From positions 16,728,685 through 16,792,684 of the forward strand of contig OX457044.1 in assembly GCA_949752735.1 (NCBI GenBank): a DNA stretch of 64,000 bases, written 5' to 3'. The notes beneath the pieces were generated by a model that saw only the letters and a program-made list of their open reading frames with translations, made no database searches and had not been told where the DNA came from. This document shows, one piece after another, positions 45,011 to 48,535 of this stretch. The first letter of the stretch is position 1; each line of letters starts with the position of its first letter. A program made the translations under genes and the position numbers. This DNA is from Lumbricus terrestris (Eukaryota; Annelida; Clitellata; Crassiclitellata; Lumbricidae).

Positions 45011-46653
45011 ATCTCTTTCCTTCCCTGCCTCTCTCTTCCTCCATCAGCGTTCATATATTCATTGTATACAATGCAGCTGTTTCTCTAACTCGATCTTTCG
45101 TTCTCTTCGTGTCTCTGCTTAACCGTCTGTTCATTCGTCTCTGTATATACAATGCACTGAACGCATGATGAATTGGACAAGTGTAGATTACCGAGCAGAA
45201 GCAGCTGTCCCTTTACATAGCAGAGGGTTTATTAGGTTGATTGATGGTGCAGCAGCGGAATGATACACGACCCTATATTATGTGGTTGCATTCAAACCCT
45301 CAGATATTAATCCAATGCACACTAAGAAATGTTCACAATTTCTAACATAATACATTACACGAGCAATAGTTACATTGCTTGATCGTAAGAGTTATAACGA
45401 CACTCAAAATTTCTATAGCTCTAAGCAGGGCGCCAATTCATTCAAGAGCGCTGCATTTCACCTTAAGTAAATATATTCTTTAATGTACCAGCTGCAAAAC
45501 GCACTCTGGTTTACAGGCATATAAAAAACACATGACACTTGCTTAGTTAAGTCTACACATAAGCATTATATCTTTCGGGACTAAGACGCAGTACAGTTCC
45601 GGGGTTGTATACTGGAAGTATGCAGGTGGCGCTCAGTTTCTTCACTGCGACCTTCGAGTCTGGGTGGACAGATTTCAAAGTCACTGACAGGATGCCATGC
45701 ATAGTGCATCCGATGCATCGTCGAATGTGTTGTCCACTTTAGTATGTCTAGTATGTCTACATCGCAATGCCAAATTGCACTGCCTGCATATGTGACAGAG
45801 GCGATGATCAGCATGGCCATGGGCGTAACACACGGAGTCGATTCCTCGGCAATGGGCTTAATCATTGATTAGGATTTATAGACACTCTTTAATCATTGAT
45901 TATAGGATTTATAGACACTCTGATCTCAAATTAAGGTCAACCTGATTACTGCGAATCTGCCATGCACCAAACGTTGACTATCTCTGTCTTGTTACCGTCT
46001 CCTGAATATTGTGCTTCGTCGTGGGTAAAAACACCGTGTGAAATTTAGTCTTAGAATGAACATCTTTTTTCGAGTAGTAGATTGGTTTATCACATTCGAA
46101 CTTACGCAATGTTACATACTGTTACATAATGCTACATAATGTTACATAATGTTACATAATGTTACATAATGTTAAATAATGTTGCATATTGTATAATGTT
46201 ACATAATGTTACATACTGTCACATGATGTTGCATAATGTTACATTCTGTCACATTATGTTACATAATGTTACATACTGTCACATAATGCTACATAATGTT
46301 ACATAATGTTACATACTGTCACATAATGTTACATAATGTTACATACTGTCACATAATGTTAATAATGTTACATAATGTTGCATATTGTTAAATAATATTT
46401 CATAATGTTACATAATGTTACATACTGTCACATAATGTTGATAATTACCGGAGTCGTGCGTAAAGAGTAGTCTCTTAGCTTCGGCAAATGCGGATGGATG
46501 CTCCGCTTGGTCCAGAAGATGGTGAAGTAGACAGTCCATGATATGTTCGAGGTTCGACTCCTGCAGGTCGAGAAGCAACTGCGCCTGACTCAGGAAGTTC
46601 TCAACATCAACAGAAGCTCGAACCTCCGCAGAAAAGTCCTTCATAGGAATCTT
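8766..46653 (-). CDS. SLC4A11: SLC4A11-like membrane transporter, 15 exons (gene-level entry)
   Basis: Fifteen exons on the minus strand (46653 down to 8766) sum to 2393 nt and stay in one open frame across 14 GT-AG introns with every phase matching, giving 797 residues plus two bases. Diagnostic SLC4A11 strings appear in the order known for the human protein (about 890 residues): [124 protein letters not shown]. The TTAPL string separates it from bicarbonate-carrying SLC4 members, which have TGPL here. Family knowledge: SLC4A11 is a plasma-membrane H+/OH- (or NH3-coupled) pathway, once proposed as a borate cotransporter. Missing: roughly the first 80-100 residues and a C-terminal tail of about 20. 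No frameshift or stop was seen in the joined exons, so the gene looks functional. Confidence 0.95.
9110..9275 (+). repeat. Fragment of an hAT-like element
   Basis: Starts CAGAGGTGGGCAGTAA and continues as AT-rich GTAATTTGTAATT sequence, a style common for hAT ends. No matching right end was found. Confidence 0.4.
9492..9578 (+). repeat. LINE/SINE 3' tail
   Basis: GGGAGCGCCTCTGAGTAGA...CTTGAAGAGGCGCTATAGAAA followed by (AAAT)n. It sits in the exon A-B intron just before exon B's donor. Confidence 0.75.
9623..9815 (-). CDS. SLC4A11: SLC4A11 exon B
   Basis: 193 nt, acceptor tttcgtag, donor CAG|GTTAGA (phase 0). Encodes [19 protein letters not shown], then [20 protein letters not shown] and [12 protein letters not shown]-x-P-V-L-x-G-L-F-L-Y is the conserved SLC4 penultimate-helix motif. 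Confidence 0.96.
9865..10022. mobile_element. hAT-type MITE, 158 bp
   Basis: Ends CATGGGCGGAGTTT and its inverse, exact duplication TTAATTAG (9857-9864, 10023-10030). In the SLC4A11 intron between exons B and C. Confidence 0.9.
10078..10178 (-). repeat. LINE/SINE 3' end with (GATTAC)n tail, minus strand
   Basis: Minus strand of ATCGTAATCTCCAAGTTTC...AGAGCGCCACTCGAAGG...CACCAGCTTATTCA, the best-preserved copy of this family here. Confidence 0.65.
10180..10310 (+). repeat. LINE 3' end with (ACAAT)n tail
   Basis: GGGAGCGCCTCTGAACGG...GTAGAGGCGCTTTATAAATG followed by ACAATACAATACC. Same family as 5800-6122. Confidence 0.75.
10663..10836 (-). CDS. SLC4A11: SLC4A11 exon C
   Basis: 174 nt, acceptor ggttag, donor AG|GTCAGT. 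Encodes [11 protein letters not shown], then [20 protein letters not shown] and [15 protein letters not shown]. The K-G-x-A-Y-H-W-D-L and P-H-S-P-L-H-V-R-A strings are hallmarks of SLC4A11. Confidence 0.96.
11373..11545. repeat. 86-bp tandem duplication
   Basis: TATGAAAATGAACATCAAAC starts at 11373 and again at 11459; the copies are about 95% alike. Ends about 80 bp from the exon D donor. Confidence 0.85.
11623..11788 (-). CDS. SLC4A11: SLC4A11 exon D
   Basis: 166 nt, acceptor ttctattag, donor AG|GTCAGA. Encodes [17 protein letters not shown] then [20 protein letters not shown] and NSPENR. FF.[ED]Q is the SLC4 Q-loop helix; N-x-P-E-N-R precedes the next helix. Splitting at tag rather than tagtag avoids an in-frame stop. 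Confidence 0.94.
11935..12058 (+). repeat. LINE 3' end with (GAAT)n tail
   Basis: GGGCTGGGAGCGCCTTTGAG...GGGGCGCTATAAAAGTTC followed by GAATGAATGAATGAA. Confidence 0.75.
12340..12700. repeat. (CCGT)n / (CCAT)n / (CATT)n array
   Basis: 360 bp: about 37 CCGT units, then CCAT and CATT units. Long TDGR/WMDG ORFs on the minus strand are artefacts. Confidence 0.95.
13164..13270 (-). CDS. SLC4A11: SLC4A11 exon E
   Basis: 107 nt, acceptor tttttag, donor T|GTAAGT. Encodes [18 protein letters not shown] then [15 protein letters not shown], the reentrant and helical part before the C-terminal half of the membrane domain. LxDCALP is conserved in SLC4A11. Confidence 0.94.
13525..13622 (-). repeat. LINE 3' end, (TACAA)n tail, minus strand
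   Basis: Inverse of the (AATAC)n family: TTGTATTGTATTTAAGGA then GGCGCCTCTTGCAG...TTCAGAGGCGCAC. Confidence 0.65.
13937..14363 (-). CDS. SLC4A11: SLC4A11 exon F (extracellular loop and TM6) with poly-Ser expansion
   Basis: 427 nt. The acceptor ctgtcatttag was chosen because it alone restores the frame from exon G and gives NDFRTNYF, matching the aromatic stretch after TM5. The exon encodes the large extracellular loop, which in human SLC4A11 is N-glycosylated. Here the loop carries sequons (NSS, NAS) and an uninterrupted run of about 22 serines encoded by a TCN/GAY microsatellite (14083-14149 on the plus strand). It then enters [16 protein letters not shown]. Donor AC|GTTAGT. Confidence 0.92.
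14083..14149 (-). repeat. Coding trinucleotide tract (poly-Ser) in exon F
   Basis: GAY/GAG/GAA triplets on the plus strand read as mixed TCN serine codons on the coding strand, giving about 22 consecutive Ser. The tract is impure (TCA, TCC, TCG, TCT), which stabilises it against slippage. Confidence 0.9.
14420..14692. mobile_element. hAT-type MITE, 273 bp
   Basis: Same family as 7564-7824 (CAGTGGCGGCGCCAG start), exact duplication AACAGTTG (14412-14419, 14693-14700). It lies 57 bp upstream of the exon F acceptor without touching it. Two tandem internal modules with AAAAGGTCGTCAGAA. Confidence 0.92.
14705..15775. other. Intronic DNA, nothing recognised
   Basis: Part of the exon F-G intron. 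No exon is needed here, because exons F and G join in phase. Confidence 0.5.
15782..16242. mobile_element. Inverted-repeat element, 461 bp, probable 4-bp duplication
   Basis: Ends CCGGTGTCACGAAA and CGTGTCACCGG, flanked by CATT on both sides (15778-15781, 16243-16246). The right part has several GGGGGGAT / ATCCCCCC words in both orientations. In the exon F-G intron. Confidence 0.65.
16494..16567 (-). CDS. SLC4A11: SLC4A11 exon G (TM5)
   Basis: 74 nt, too short for ORF-based detection. Acceptor aacttcag, donor G|GTGAGC. Encodes [20 protein letters not shown] then DVVN. R-S-T-E-E-I is nearly invariant in SLC4A11, and the split Arg codon with exon H is exact. Confidence 0.93.
17412..18576. mobile_element. 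hAT-type element, 1165 bp, hosting a second hAT
   Basis: Ends CAGGCCCGCATTAAGG and CCTTAATGTGGCCCTG, exact duplication AATACTTG (17404-17411, 18577-18584). Contains the nested element at 17646-17831. No transposase ORF remains. Located in the intron between exons G and H. Confidence 0.88.
17646..17831. mobile_element. Nested hAT-type MITE, 186 bp
   Basis: Ends CAGGGCCGGATTAAG and CTTAATCCGGACCTG inside the larger hAT. Duplication TTTGAGAA/TTTGGGAA (7 of 8 bases), so it is younger than its host but no longer pristine. Confidence 0.85.
18885..19017 (-). CDS. SLC4A11: SLC4A11 exon H (TM4 region)
   Basis: 133 nt, acceptor tctgttgtag, donor AG|GTCAGT. Encodes [16 protein letters not shown] then [19 protein letters not shown] and SKLMKWSTR. 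The W.GLWNS motif is typical of this helix. A 31-bp minisatellite begins just upstream of the acceptor (19040-19205). Confidence 0.94.
19040..19206. repeat. 31-bp minisatellite, about five copies
   Basis: Unit GTGAAACAAAATTAATGGAA plus ACATGTTTTGA; one copy lost part of the unit. Directly upstream of the exon H acceptor. Confidence 0.9.
19320..19385 (+). repeat. Degenerate LINE/SINE 3' tail
   Basis: GCGCTATCTCTGAGTAGATA...TTTTGAAGAGGCGGTACATAAAT, a decayed copy of the GAAT family without the tail. Confidence 0.6.
19890..20200. repeat. Degenerate duplicated segment
   Basis: Two related stretches (19900-20030 and 20085-20195) share TGCCCGTA, GTCTGCTCCA and TTG[AG]AGCA[GT]CTGG at matching distances. 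Likely a decayed repeat. ORFs across it look non-coding. Confidence 0.4.
20404..20517 (-). CDS. SLC4A11: SLC4A11 exon I (TM2-TM3, ion-path half helix)
   Basis: 114 nt, acceptor tttttcag, donor G|GTGCGC. Encodes [17 protein letters not shown] then [17 protein letters not shown]. The TTAPLALY string replaces the TGPLLV of bicarbonate transporters and is the strongest single argument for the SLC4A11 branch. Confidence 0.95.
20707..21060 (+). pseudogene. Retroelement-derived ORF fragment (RPDG...WDVT type)
   Basis: The reading includes [19 protein letters not shown] then [10 protein letters not shown]. This matches from memory a frequent invertebrate retroelement segment with DG-x-T-L-x-P-W-x-x-G-x-x-L-x-W-D-V-T, whose downstream part is lost here. 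The exact LINE clade is not determined. In the exon I-J intron. Confidence 0.5.
21557..22087. mobile_element. Foldback-type element with tandem-repeat ends, about 530 bp
   Basis: Left end: three tandem copies of a unit with GGACAATTCGGAGAC (21565-21605). Right end: about six inverted copies with GAATTGTCCGTCTCC (21985-22085). The middle is unique AT-rich DNA. The outermost bases are GGTTC / GAACC-like but no clear target duplication was found. Confidence 0.65.
22514..22636 (-). CDS. SLC4A11: SLC4A11 exon J (TM1)
   Basis: 123 nt, acceptor catgtag, donor G|GTTAGT. Encodes [15 protein letters not shown] then [20 protein letters not shown], the first membrane helix and the following loop. FLYFAC.LP.IA.G is an SLC4 signature. 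Frame joins exon I through a split Asp codon. Confidence 0.95.
22650..22805. repeat. 30-bp minisatellite, about five copies
   Basis: Unit ATAAACCACAGATACATCTA plus TAGCATACAG, next to the exon J acceptor. Confidence 0.85.
23261..23548. mobile_element. Probable hAT-type MITE, 288 bp
   Basis: Ends CATGGGCGACCGCA and the inverse of CATGGGCGCCCGCA, related to 9865-10022. Flanks contain cagtgt/cactgt but not an aligned 8-bp duplication, so the call is less certain. Confidence 0.5.
23982..24270. mobile_element. hAT-type MITE, 289 bp, diverged ends
   Basis: Starts CAGTGGTGGCGCCAGG, ends GCGCCGCTACTG. Flanks GCACGGAA and CCACGAAA agree at 6 of 8 bases. Carries the CTGACGACC(T)nAGTCAT module. Ends 50 bp from the exon K donor. 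Confidence 0.75.
24322..24409 (-). CDS. SLC4A11: SLC4A11 exon K (end of N-domain linker)
   Basis: 88 nt, acceptor cgtttag, phase 0 in; donor G|GTGAGT, phase 1. Encodes [19 protein letters not shown] then [10 protein letters not shown], the conserved basic/aromatic element preceding membrane segment 1 across SLC4 proteins (R-R-x-P-x-Y-x-x-D). It follows the 17.6-kb intron that holds the mariner and the large palindromic element. Confidence 0.92.
24530..24626. mobile_element. Short hAT-type MITE, 97 bp
   Basis: Ends CAGGGGCGGATCC and GTATCCGCCCTTG, duplication ATACATGA/ATACATAA (7 of 8). An internally deleted copy. Confidence 0.75.
24645..24738 (+). repeat. LINE 3' tail with (AATAC)n
   Basis: GAGAGGCGCTCTATAATTTT followed by about ten ACAAT/AATAC units. 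Confidence 0.65.
25290..25396. repeat. (CA)n microsatellite with CG interruptions
   Basis: About 105 bp of CACACA/CACGCA. Surrounded by further CA-rich DNA (24790-24860). Confidence 0.95.
25890..25980 (+). repeat. LINE/SINE 3' tail
   Basis: GGGAGCGCCTCTGATTAGC...TTGAAGAGGCGCTATATAAAT, then GAATAAATGAATA. Nearly identical to 47062-47135. Confidence 0.75.
26000..26112 (-). repeat. Dispersed repeat family 'TGTTACATGTTTA', copy 2
   Basis: GTGCCAGTCCCACGCAAGGC, AAAAGGAGGAGGGCGACG, AGTGTCGCTACTCG; diverged from copy 1. Confidence 0.6.
26372..26558 (-). mobile_element. tRNA-derived SINE with LINE-like 3' end
   Basis: On the minus strand: B box GGTTCGAATCC (about 26540-26552), body GGGCAAGTCCTTCAC ... 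CGGCGTGAAACTCCGAT, then the stem-loop GGGAGCGCCTCTGAGCAG / CTTGAAGGGGCGCTATA and a (CAAA)n tail. The head is cut off just before the B box by a later minisatellite. Confidence 0.82.
26565..26690. repeat. GATTTGATTTG minisatellite
   Basis: Irregular units of TGATTTGATTTGTGAGACTG CATAT. It begins inside the head of the neighbouring SINE. Confidence 0.8.
26760..27230 (-). pseudogene. RTE-type LINE reverse-transcriptase fragment
   Basis: On the minus strand about 27190-27070 reads [20 protein letters not shown], matching the post-RT motif (LGSIITDDGR...DIKRRI) of RTE-type ORFs. Further on (26850-26780) [19 protein letters not shown] matches the later R-M-L-x-I-S-W-x-D motif. An AT microsatellite interrupts it. 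Stops and frameshifts present. Confidence 0.65.
28041..28286 (-). pseudogene. RTE-type LINE ORF C-terminus, split by an hAT
   Basis: Minus strand: [20 protein letters not shown], then after a frameshift [20 protein letters not shown] and a natural stop after NMWRRTEG. F-x-G-H-V-M-R and R-G-R-P-R-x-R-W are standard for this LINE tail. The ORF continues upstream beyond the hAT insertion at about 29128-29180. Confidence 0.8.
28295..29119. mobile_element. hAT-type element, 825 bp, hosting a second hAT
   Basis: Ends TAGGGCTGCCAACC and GTTGGCAGCCCTA, exact duplication TCCCTCTT (28287-28294, 29120-29127). It splits a minus-strand LINE ORF and contains the element 28619-28944. Confidence 0.9.
28619..28944. 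mobile_element. Nested hAT-type MITE, 326 bp
   Basis: Ends CAGGGCTGTAC / GTACAGCCCTG, exact duplication GTCCTATG (28611-28618, 28945-28952). It contains the shared CTGACGACC(T)nAGTCATCCGGCC module twice. This is the third layer of insertion: LINE, then hAT, then hAT. Confidence 0.92.
29455..29545. repeat. 27-28-bp tandem repeat, three copies
   Basis: Unit GTGTCTAGATATAATTCTAA TAATCTGTA. Confidence 0.85.
30028..30126 (-). repeat. LINE 3' tail, minus strand
   Basis: GAATCGTATTGTATATAAG ... AGAGCTATTCAGAGGCGTCTC, a decayed minus-strand copy of the (AATAC)n family. Confidence 0.5.
30231..32067 (-). mobile_element. Tc1/mariner element, DD37D type, inactivated
   Basis: Inverted ends starting CACCGTGGTTCAAAAAAAAG, about 230 bp long (30231-30465 and 31826-32067), flanked by TA on both sides (30229-30230, 32068-32069). 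The left end contains a second, diverged direct copy of its own terminal sequence (30249-30345 and 30451-30550), recalling IR/DR ends of Sleeping Beauty-like elements. It encodes a broken transposase on the minus strand. Confidence 0.95.
30571..31643 (-). pseudogene. Mariner-family transposase, frameshifted
   Basis: The N-terminal part (from 31643, MPFSKDDLH) has paired helix-turn-helix segments, a GSGRRRSSR linker of AT-hook/nuclear-signal type, and the first catalytic Asp in FFTDEKLF. A one-base slip near the A-run at about 31095-31105 moves the frame. The second frame (ending 30571) carries the second Asp ([10 protein letters not shown]) and third Asp ([12 protein letters not shown]). The spacing is 37 residues, hence DD37D. 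The ends and both halves are otherwise intact, so it died recently, unless the slip is an assembly error in a homopolymer. Confidence 0.92.
32392..32632. repeat. 14-bp minisatellite, about 17 copies
   Basis: GGAAGTGGAAAATG units almost perfectly repeated; purine strand. Reads through as ORFs in several frames, none real. Confidence 0.95.
33050..35767 (+). repeat. Left inverted arm of the 33-41 kb element
   Basis: Outer domain, 33050-33345: tandem units built around CTGACGGGACTAATTGC and TTTTTAATT. Next, 33335-33570: three copies of a 79-bp unit containing GACTAATGACTTCTTTGATG. The inner domain to 35767 is unique, AT-rich, with frequent TGCACA/TTTGCA words and a (CTT)n run at 35606-35634. Short ORFs of 60-80 residues occur but resemble nothing and lack coding character. 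Confidence 0.9.
35768..36465. other. Left part of the element's unique centre
   Basis: About 700 bp between the left arm and the gene. An ORF of about 90 codons reads through 36001-36270 on the plus strand with a basic composition. It has no recognised motif and may be chance. Otherwise AT-rich with no repeats. Confidence 0.4.
36466..36473 (+). promoter_or_regulatory. TATA-like box of the element gene
   Basis: TATATAAT lies 7 bp before the first ATG (36480). If transcription starts about 25-30 bp downstream, as for normal TATA boxes, the first ATG in the transcript would be at 36507. That would shorten the protein by nine residues. Confidence 0.4.
36480..37799 (+). CDS. Unknown 162-residue acidic protein, two exons, carried by the palindromic element
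   Basis: Exon 1 is 36480-36711 and exon 2 is 37543-37799. The intron (36712-37542, 831 nt) opens with GTAAGT and closes with a pyrimidine tract and TTATAG. The junction splits a Tyr codon exactly (phase 1) and the frame runs to TAG at 37797-37799. The protein has a CxxC pair (C17, C20) plus C31 near the start, a Glu/Pro-rich repeat (GEPEGEPEE, about residues 60-70), and a strongly acidic end ([10 protein letters not shown], residues 148-157). No signal peptide or membrane helix is seen. A second Met at residue 10 (36507) may be the true start given the TATA position. I recognise no family; it is not an obvious transposase, integrase or capsid protein. Its central place between the arms suggests it is the element's own gene. 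Confidence 0.75.
36712..37542 (+). other. Intron of the element gene
   Basis: 831 nt, consensus GTAAGT donor and a long T/C tract before the AG. It contains an 82-codon ORF (37038-37286) that is AT-rich and matches nothing, so I treat it as chance. Confidence 0.7.
37833..37838 (+). promoter_or_regulatory. ATTAAA polyadenylation signal
   Basis: Common variant signal 34 bp after the stop codon of the element gene, at the first bases of the right arm. The mirrored sequence in the left arm reads the other way. Confidence 0.4.
37867..38276. other. 410-bp asymmetric segment in the right arm
   Basis: Present only in the right arm; the left arm is continuous at 35732/35733. It shows no terminal repeats or target duplication and no ORF of note. 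Either it was inserted on the right or deleted from the left. Confidence 0.75.
41280..41531. mobile_element. hAT-type MITE, 252 bp
   Basis: CAGTGGCGGCGCCAGG family; duplication GTAGGTAG/ATAGGTAG (7 of 8; 41272-41279, 41532-41539). It lies 400 bp beyond the right end of the palindromic element. Confidence 0.9.
41983..42189 (-). CDS. SLC4A11: SLC4A11 exon L
   Basis: 207 nt, phase 0 at both ends. Starts after ttatag with [20 protein letters not shown], continues with an amphipathic charged stretch ([19 protein letters not shown]), and ends IEMDDM. The donor ATG|GTCAGC was chosen because it gives phase 0, matching exon K. An alternative donor 19 nt further on (G|GTACTT) would break the frame with exon K. 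Confidence 0.88.
42195..42842. repeat. TGAT/GATT array filling an intron
   Basis: Nearly the whole 653-bp intron between exons M and L is made of TGAT, GATTGACT and GATC variants, right up to the exon M donor. Confidence 0.9.
42843..42966 (-). CDS. SLC4A11: SLC4A11 exon M
   Basis: 124 nt. Acceptor tgtag, first base completes a Leu codon; donor GAG|GTTCAA, phase 0. Encodes [16 protein letters not shown] then [17 protein letters not shown], the N-domain core strand of SLC4A11. The donor is embedded directly in a TGAT-type repeat array, so the intron's first bases are themselves repeat sequence. Confidence 0.93.
43155..43240. repeat. (GT)n microsatellite
   Basis: Two GT runs separated by a GACACTGTGTGT word. 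Confidence 0.9.
43300..44142 (-). mobile_element. tRNA-derived SINE, split by the MITE
   Basis: Reading the minus strand from 44142: GGGCGCGGTGGTGAAGTGG (A-box-like), then GAGGTTCGAATCC (B box, near 44082), then a body with GGACTT...GCTCAGCGCTTCGGCG. The body shares at least 40 bp with the SINE at 26465-26560. The 3' end is cut off near 43300. Confidence 0.8.
43349..44049. mobile_element. 701-bp MITE inserted in a SINE, 4-bp target duplication
   Basis: Perfect 32-bp inverted ends, beginning CGTGACCTGACAATTATC, and direct duplication ACTT (43345-43348, 44050-44053). The empty site is readable from the related SINE at 26465-26560. The terminal word GGACATACGACA is repeated inside at about 43728, 43800, 43862, 43889 and, inverted, 43932. 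No ORF of note. Superfamily not determined. Confidence 0.92.
44143..44225. repeat. (ATGT)n microsatellite
   Basis: Starts at the 5' end of the split SINE. Confidence 0.9.
44309..44396 (-). CDS. SLC4A11: SLC4A11 exon N
   Basis: 88 nt, entered in phase 1 after ttgtgcag and left at CT|GTGAGT (phase 2). Encodes HQLAKTIQG ... [11 protein letters not shown]. The QSWLC string is highly characteristic of SLC4A11. The downstream intron contains the GT-repeat and SINE/MITE insertion; the upstream intron contains the long CT tract. Confidence 0.92.
44458..45012. repeat. (CT)n and CTGT tract, 550 bp
   Basis: Pure CT from about 44932 to 45006, mixed CTCT/CTGT before. On the SLC4A11 sense strand it is GA-rich, so it is not a splicing pyrimidine tract. 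ORFs of SLSLSL type are artefacts. Confidence 0.95.
45180..46095. other. Intronic DNA with an unexplained 94-codon ORF
   Basis: The minus-strand ORF at 45581-45865 lies in the exon N-O intron. It is not needed for the reading frame and resembles nothing. A 33-bp duplication (TTTATAGACACTCT twice) follows at 45875-45920. Confidence 0.4.
46100..46440. repeat. 10-bp minisatellite, about 33 copies
   Basis: ATAATGTTAC with TACTGTCAC variants. Ends about 10 bp from the exon O donor. Confidence 0.92.
46449..46653 (-). CDS. SLC4A11: SLC4A11 exon O (late cytosolic N-domain)
   Basis: Residues 1-68 of the recovered protein, starting after a gtag acceptor and ending at G|GTAATT (phase 1). Contains [17 protein letters not shown] and then [12 protein letters not shown]. 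This matches the N-domain segment of SLC4A11 that begins with a K-x-F-x-E-[EV]-R-A motif and ends in LLFT. The next exon supplies TG to complete a Val codon. A 10-bp minisatellite starts only about 10 bp beyond its donor. Confidence 0.9.
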
Positions 46654-46799
46654 CTACATGCACAAACACAGCACACCTTTTATGCAATAATATATATATA
46701 TATATACATTACATACATATATTTACACATATACACATTATATGCATACATAATACTAGCTGGGATACCAGGCGTTGCCCGGGAAATTTAGGATTCGAC

Positions 46800-47045
46800 A
46801 CGCTCCCGGCCACAGCCCCCACCCCACCACACCACACTCTACACCCCATCACACCCCACCACACTCCGACCTCCACTGGCACCCACCCGTGAAAGTTCCA
46901 TCTCAATCCCCCACCCCCACCACAACCTCACCCCAACCCCAGTCCCCGTCTCCCCACCCCACCATAAGACACCCCACCACACCGACCTCCACCGGTACGC
47001 CACCCGTGAAATTTGGGTTTCGGGAAAAATTCCCCCACCCCACCC
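46800..47045. repeat. C-rich CCACC tract
   Basis: About 245 bp of CCCACCCCACCAC with a partial duplication (TCCACTGGCACCCACCCGTG and TCCACCGGTACGCCACCCGT). Non-coding. Confidence 0.75.
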
Positions 47046-47059
47046 CTTCCACCCTACCC

Positions 47060-47137
47060 TTGAGGTTGGGAGCGCCTCTGAGTAGCCCCCTTGAAGAGGC
47101 GCTATATAAATGCATCTAATGAATGAATGAATATATA
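47060..47137 (+). repeat. LINE/SINE 3' tail
   Basis: GGGAGCGCCTCTGAGTAGCC...TTGAAGAGGCGCTATATAAAT then (GAAT)n. It ends 10 bp before the TA-flanked MITE. Confidence 0.75.
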
Positions 47138-47146
47138 TTATATATA

Positions 47147-48314
47147 CAGAGTGCGCCAAAAAAAGACCCCCCTAGGCTTTTTGCCAAAATTTTGACCAAA
47201 AGTTGGAATTTCCAAATGAAATTTTACAGGCTTATAGACAATTCATATTTACACATAATGGCCAGATTTCATCAAAATATTTCAAACGGAACAAAAGTTA
47301 TATCACTTTTAGTGAGGTCACCCCCGCTCCCCGTTTTTTGACGATTCAAAAACGAAGCGCAAAAAAATTTGTTTTTTGCCAATATCTTGGCGAAAAGTAA
47401 GAATATCGAAATGAAATTTTTCAGGACTATAGACAATTCATAATTACCTGCACGTGGTATTCAGATTTCATCAAAATATTTCAAACAGGGCAAAAGTTAT
47501 ACCACTCTTAGTGAGGCCACCCACCGTTTTTTGACGATTCAAAAACGAAACGCGACAAAAAGTAACAAAAACACGATTTTATTAAGTCTGATCTCAAATA
47601 ACTGTTGTCCAATGAACTTGGTAGTGCTTCACAGCTTGTGTTCAATGTGCCCACCAGAACTTCTTTTGAGTCCCTTTGCAAAGTTCTTGATGGACCTATT
47701 GATTAAACTGATAGATTCCTTATTTACCAATTTGATTGTCATCTTGCTAAGTGAGTTCTCAGTGACGCGCAGCTACGCTGGTGCCCTGTTTCTTTTTAAA
47801 TAGTAATAATAATGATCATCTGACAATATCAAGGCTATTTGATAATAATTATTTAAGATGAGAATTAATAAAATCGTGTTTTTTGCTACTTTTTGCTGCG
47901 TTACGTCTTTGCATCGTCAAGAAATGGGAGGTGGCCTCACTAGAAGTGGTATAACTTTTGTTCTGTTTGAGACATTTTGATGGAATCTGACCACCATGTG
48001 AAGATATGAATTGTCTTTAAGCCTGCAAAATTTCATTTCGATATTCTTACTTTTGGCCAAGATATTGGCCAGAATAATTAGATTGGTTTTATGTTACTTT
48101 TTGTTGCGTCGCGTTTTTGAATCGTGAAAAAACGGTGGGTGGCCTCACTAATAGTTATATAACTTTTGTTCTGTTTATAATATTTTGATGAAATCTGGCC
48201 ATCTTGTGTAAATATGAATTGTCTTTAAGCCTGTAAAATTTCATTTGGAAATTCTTACTTTTGGTCAAGATATTGGCAAAAAATCTAGAGGGGGTATTTT
48301 TTTGGCGCACCCTG
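47147..48314. mobile_element. TA-flanked foldback MITE, 1168 bp
   Basis: Ends CAGAGTGCGCCAAAAAAAG and the inverse of CAGGGTGCGCCAAAAAAA, flanked by TA (47145-47146, 48315-48316), as in Tc1/mariner. Each arm is itself two direct copies of about 200 bp (left 47170-47372 and 47372-47560; right mirrored in 47876-48300), with TTCATCAAAATATTTCAAAC in each. The central 300 bp is unique and non-coding. Confidence 0.85.
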
Positions 48315-48329
48315 TACATATTATGCTGA

Positions 48330-48535
48330 TTTCGCTGCCTGAAGTCAGGTTCATTGGCTTAAAAGCCACCTTTAGGGACAGATGAGCGAGGCTATTTCCT
48401 GTTGCCTTCTTCACAAACAGGCGAACATCTTGTCTAAGGTCGCTATATAATATACTCAGTGGCTGAAGGTAGATTCGCACCTGCGACCCTTCGGTTACAA
48501 AGCACAGCAGACCTACAATACCACCGCGTCCTATA
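48330..48535 (-). mobile_element. tRNA-derived SINE, second type
   Basis: Minus strand begins AGGACGCGGTGGTATTGTAG and has a degenerate B box GGTGCGAATCT (about 48470). The body continues to about 48330, just short of a TA-flanked MITE. It is not a functional tRNA gene: it has no acceptor stem partner. Confidence 0.6.

Noticed and set aside
44283..45168. 279-codon ORF and overlapping SLSL/RERE ORFs
   Set aside because: CT microsatellite read in different frames; no start context or splice support.
45581..45865. 94-codon ORF as an extra SLC4A11 exon
   Set aside because: Exons N and O join perfectly without it and no homology is seen.
46100..46440. Regular 10-bp repeat as a possible CRISPR-like array
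   Set aside because: No spacers; simple minisatellite.
48465..48535. tRNA gene on the minus strand
   Set aside because: Degenerate B box and attached SINE body; not a functional tRNA.
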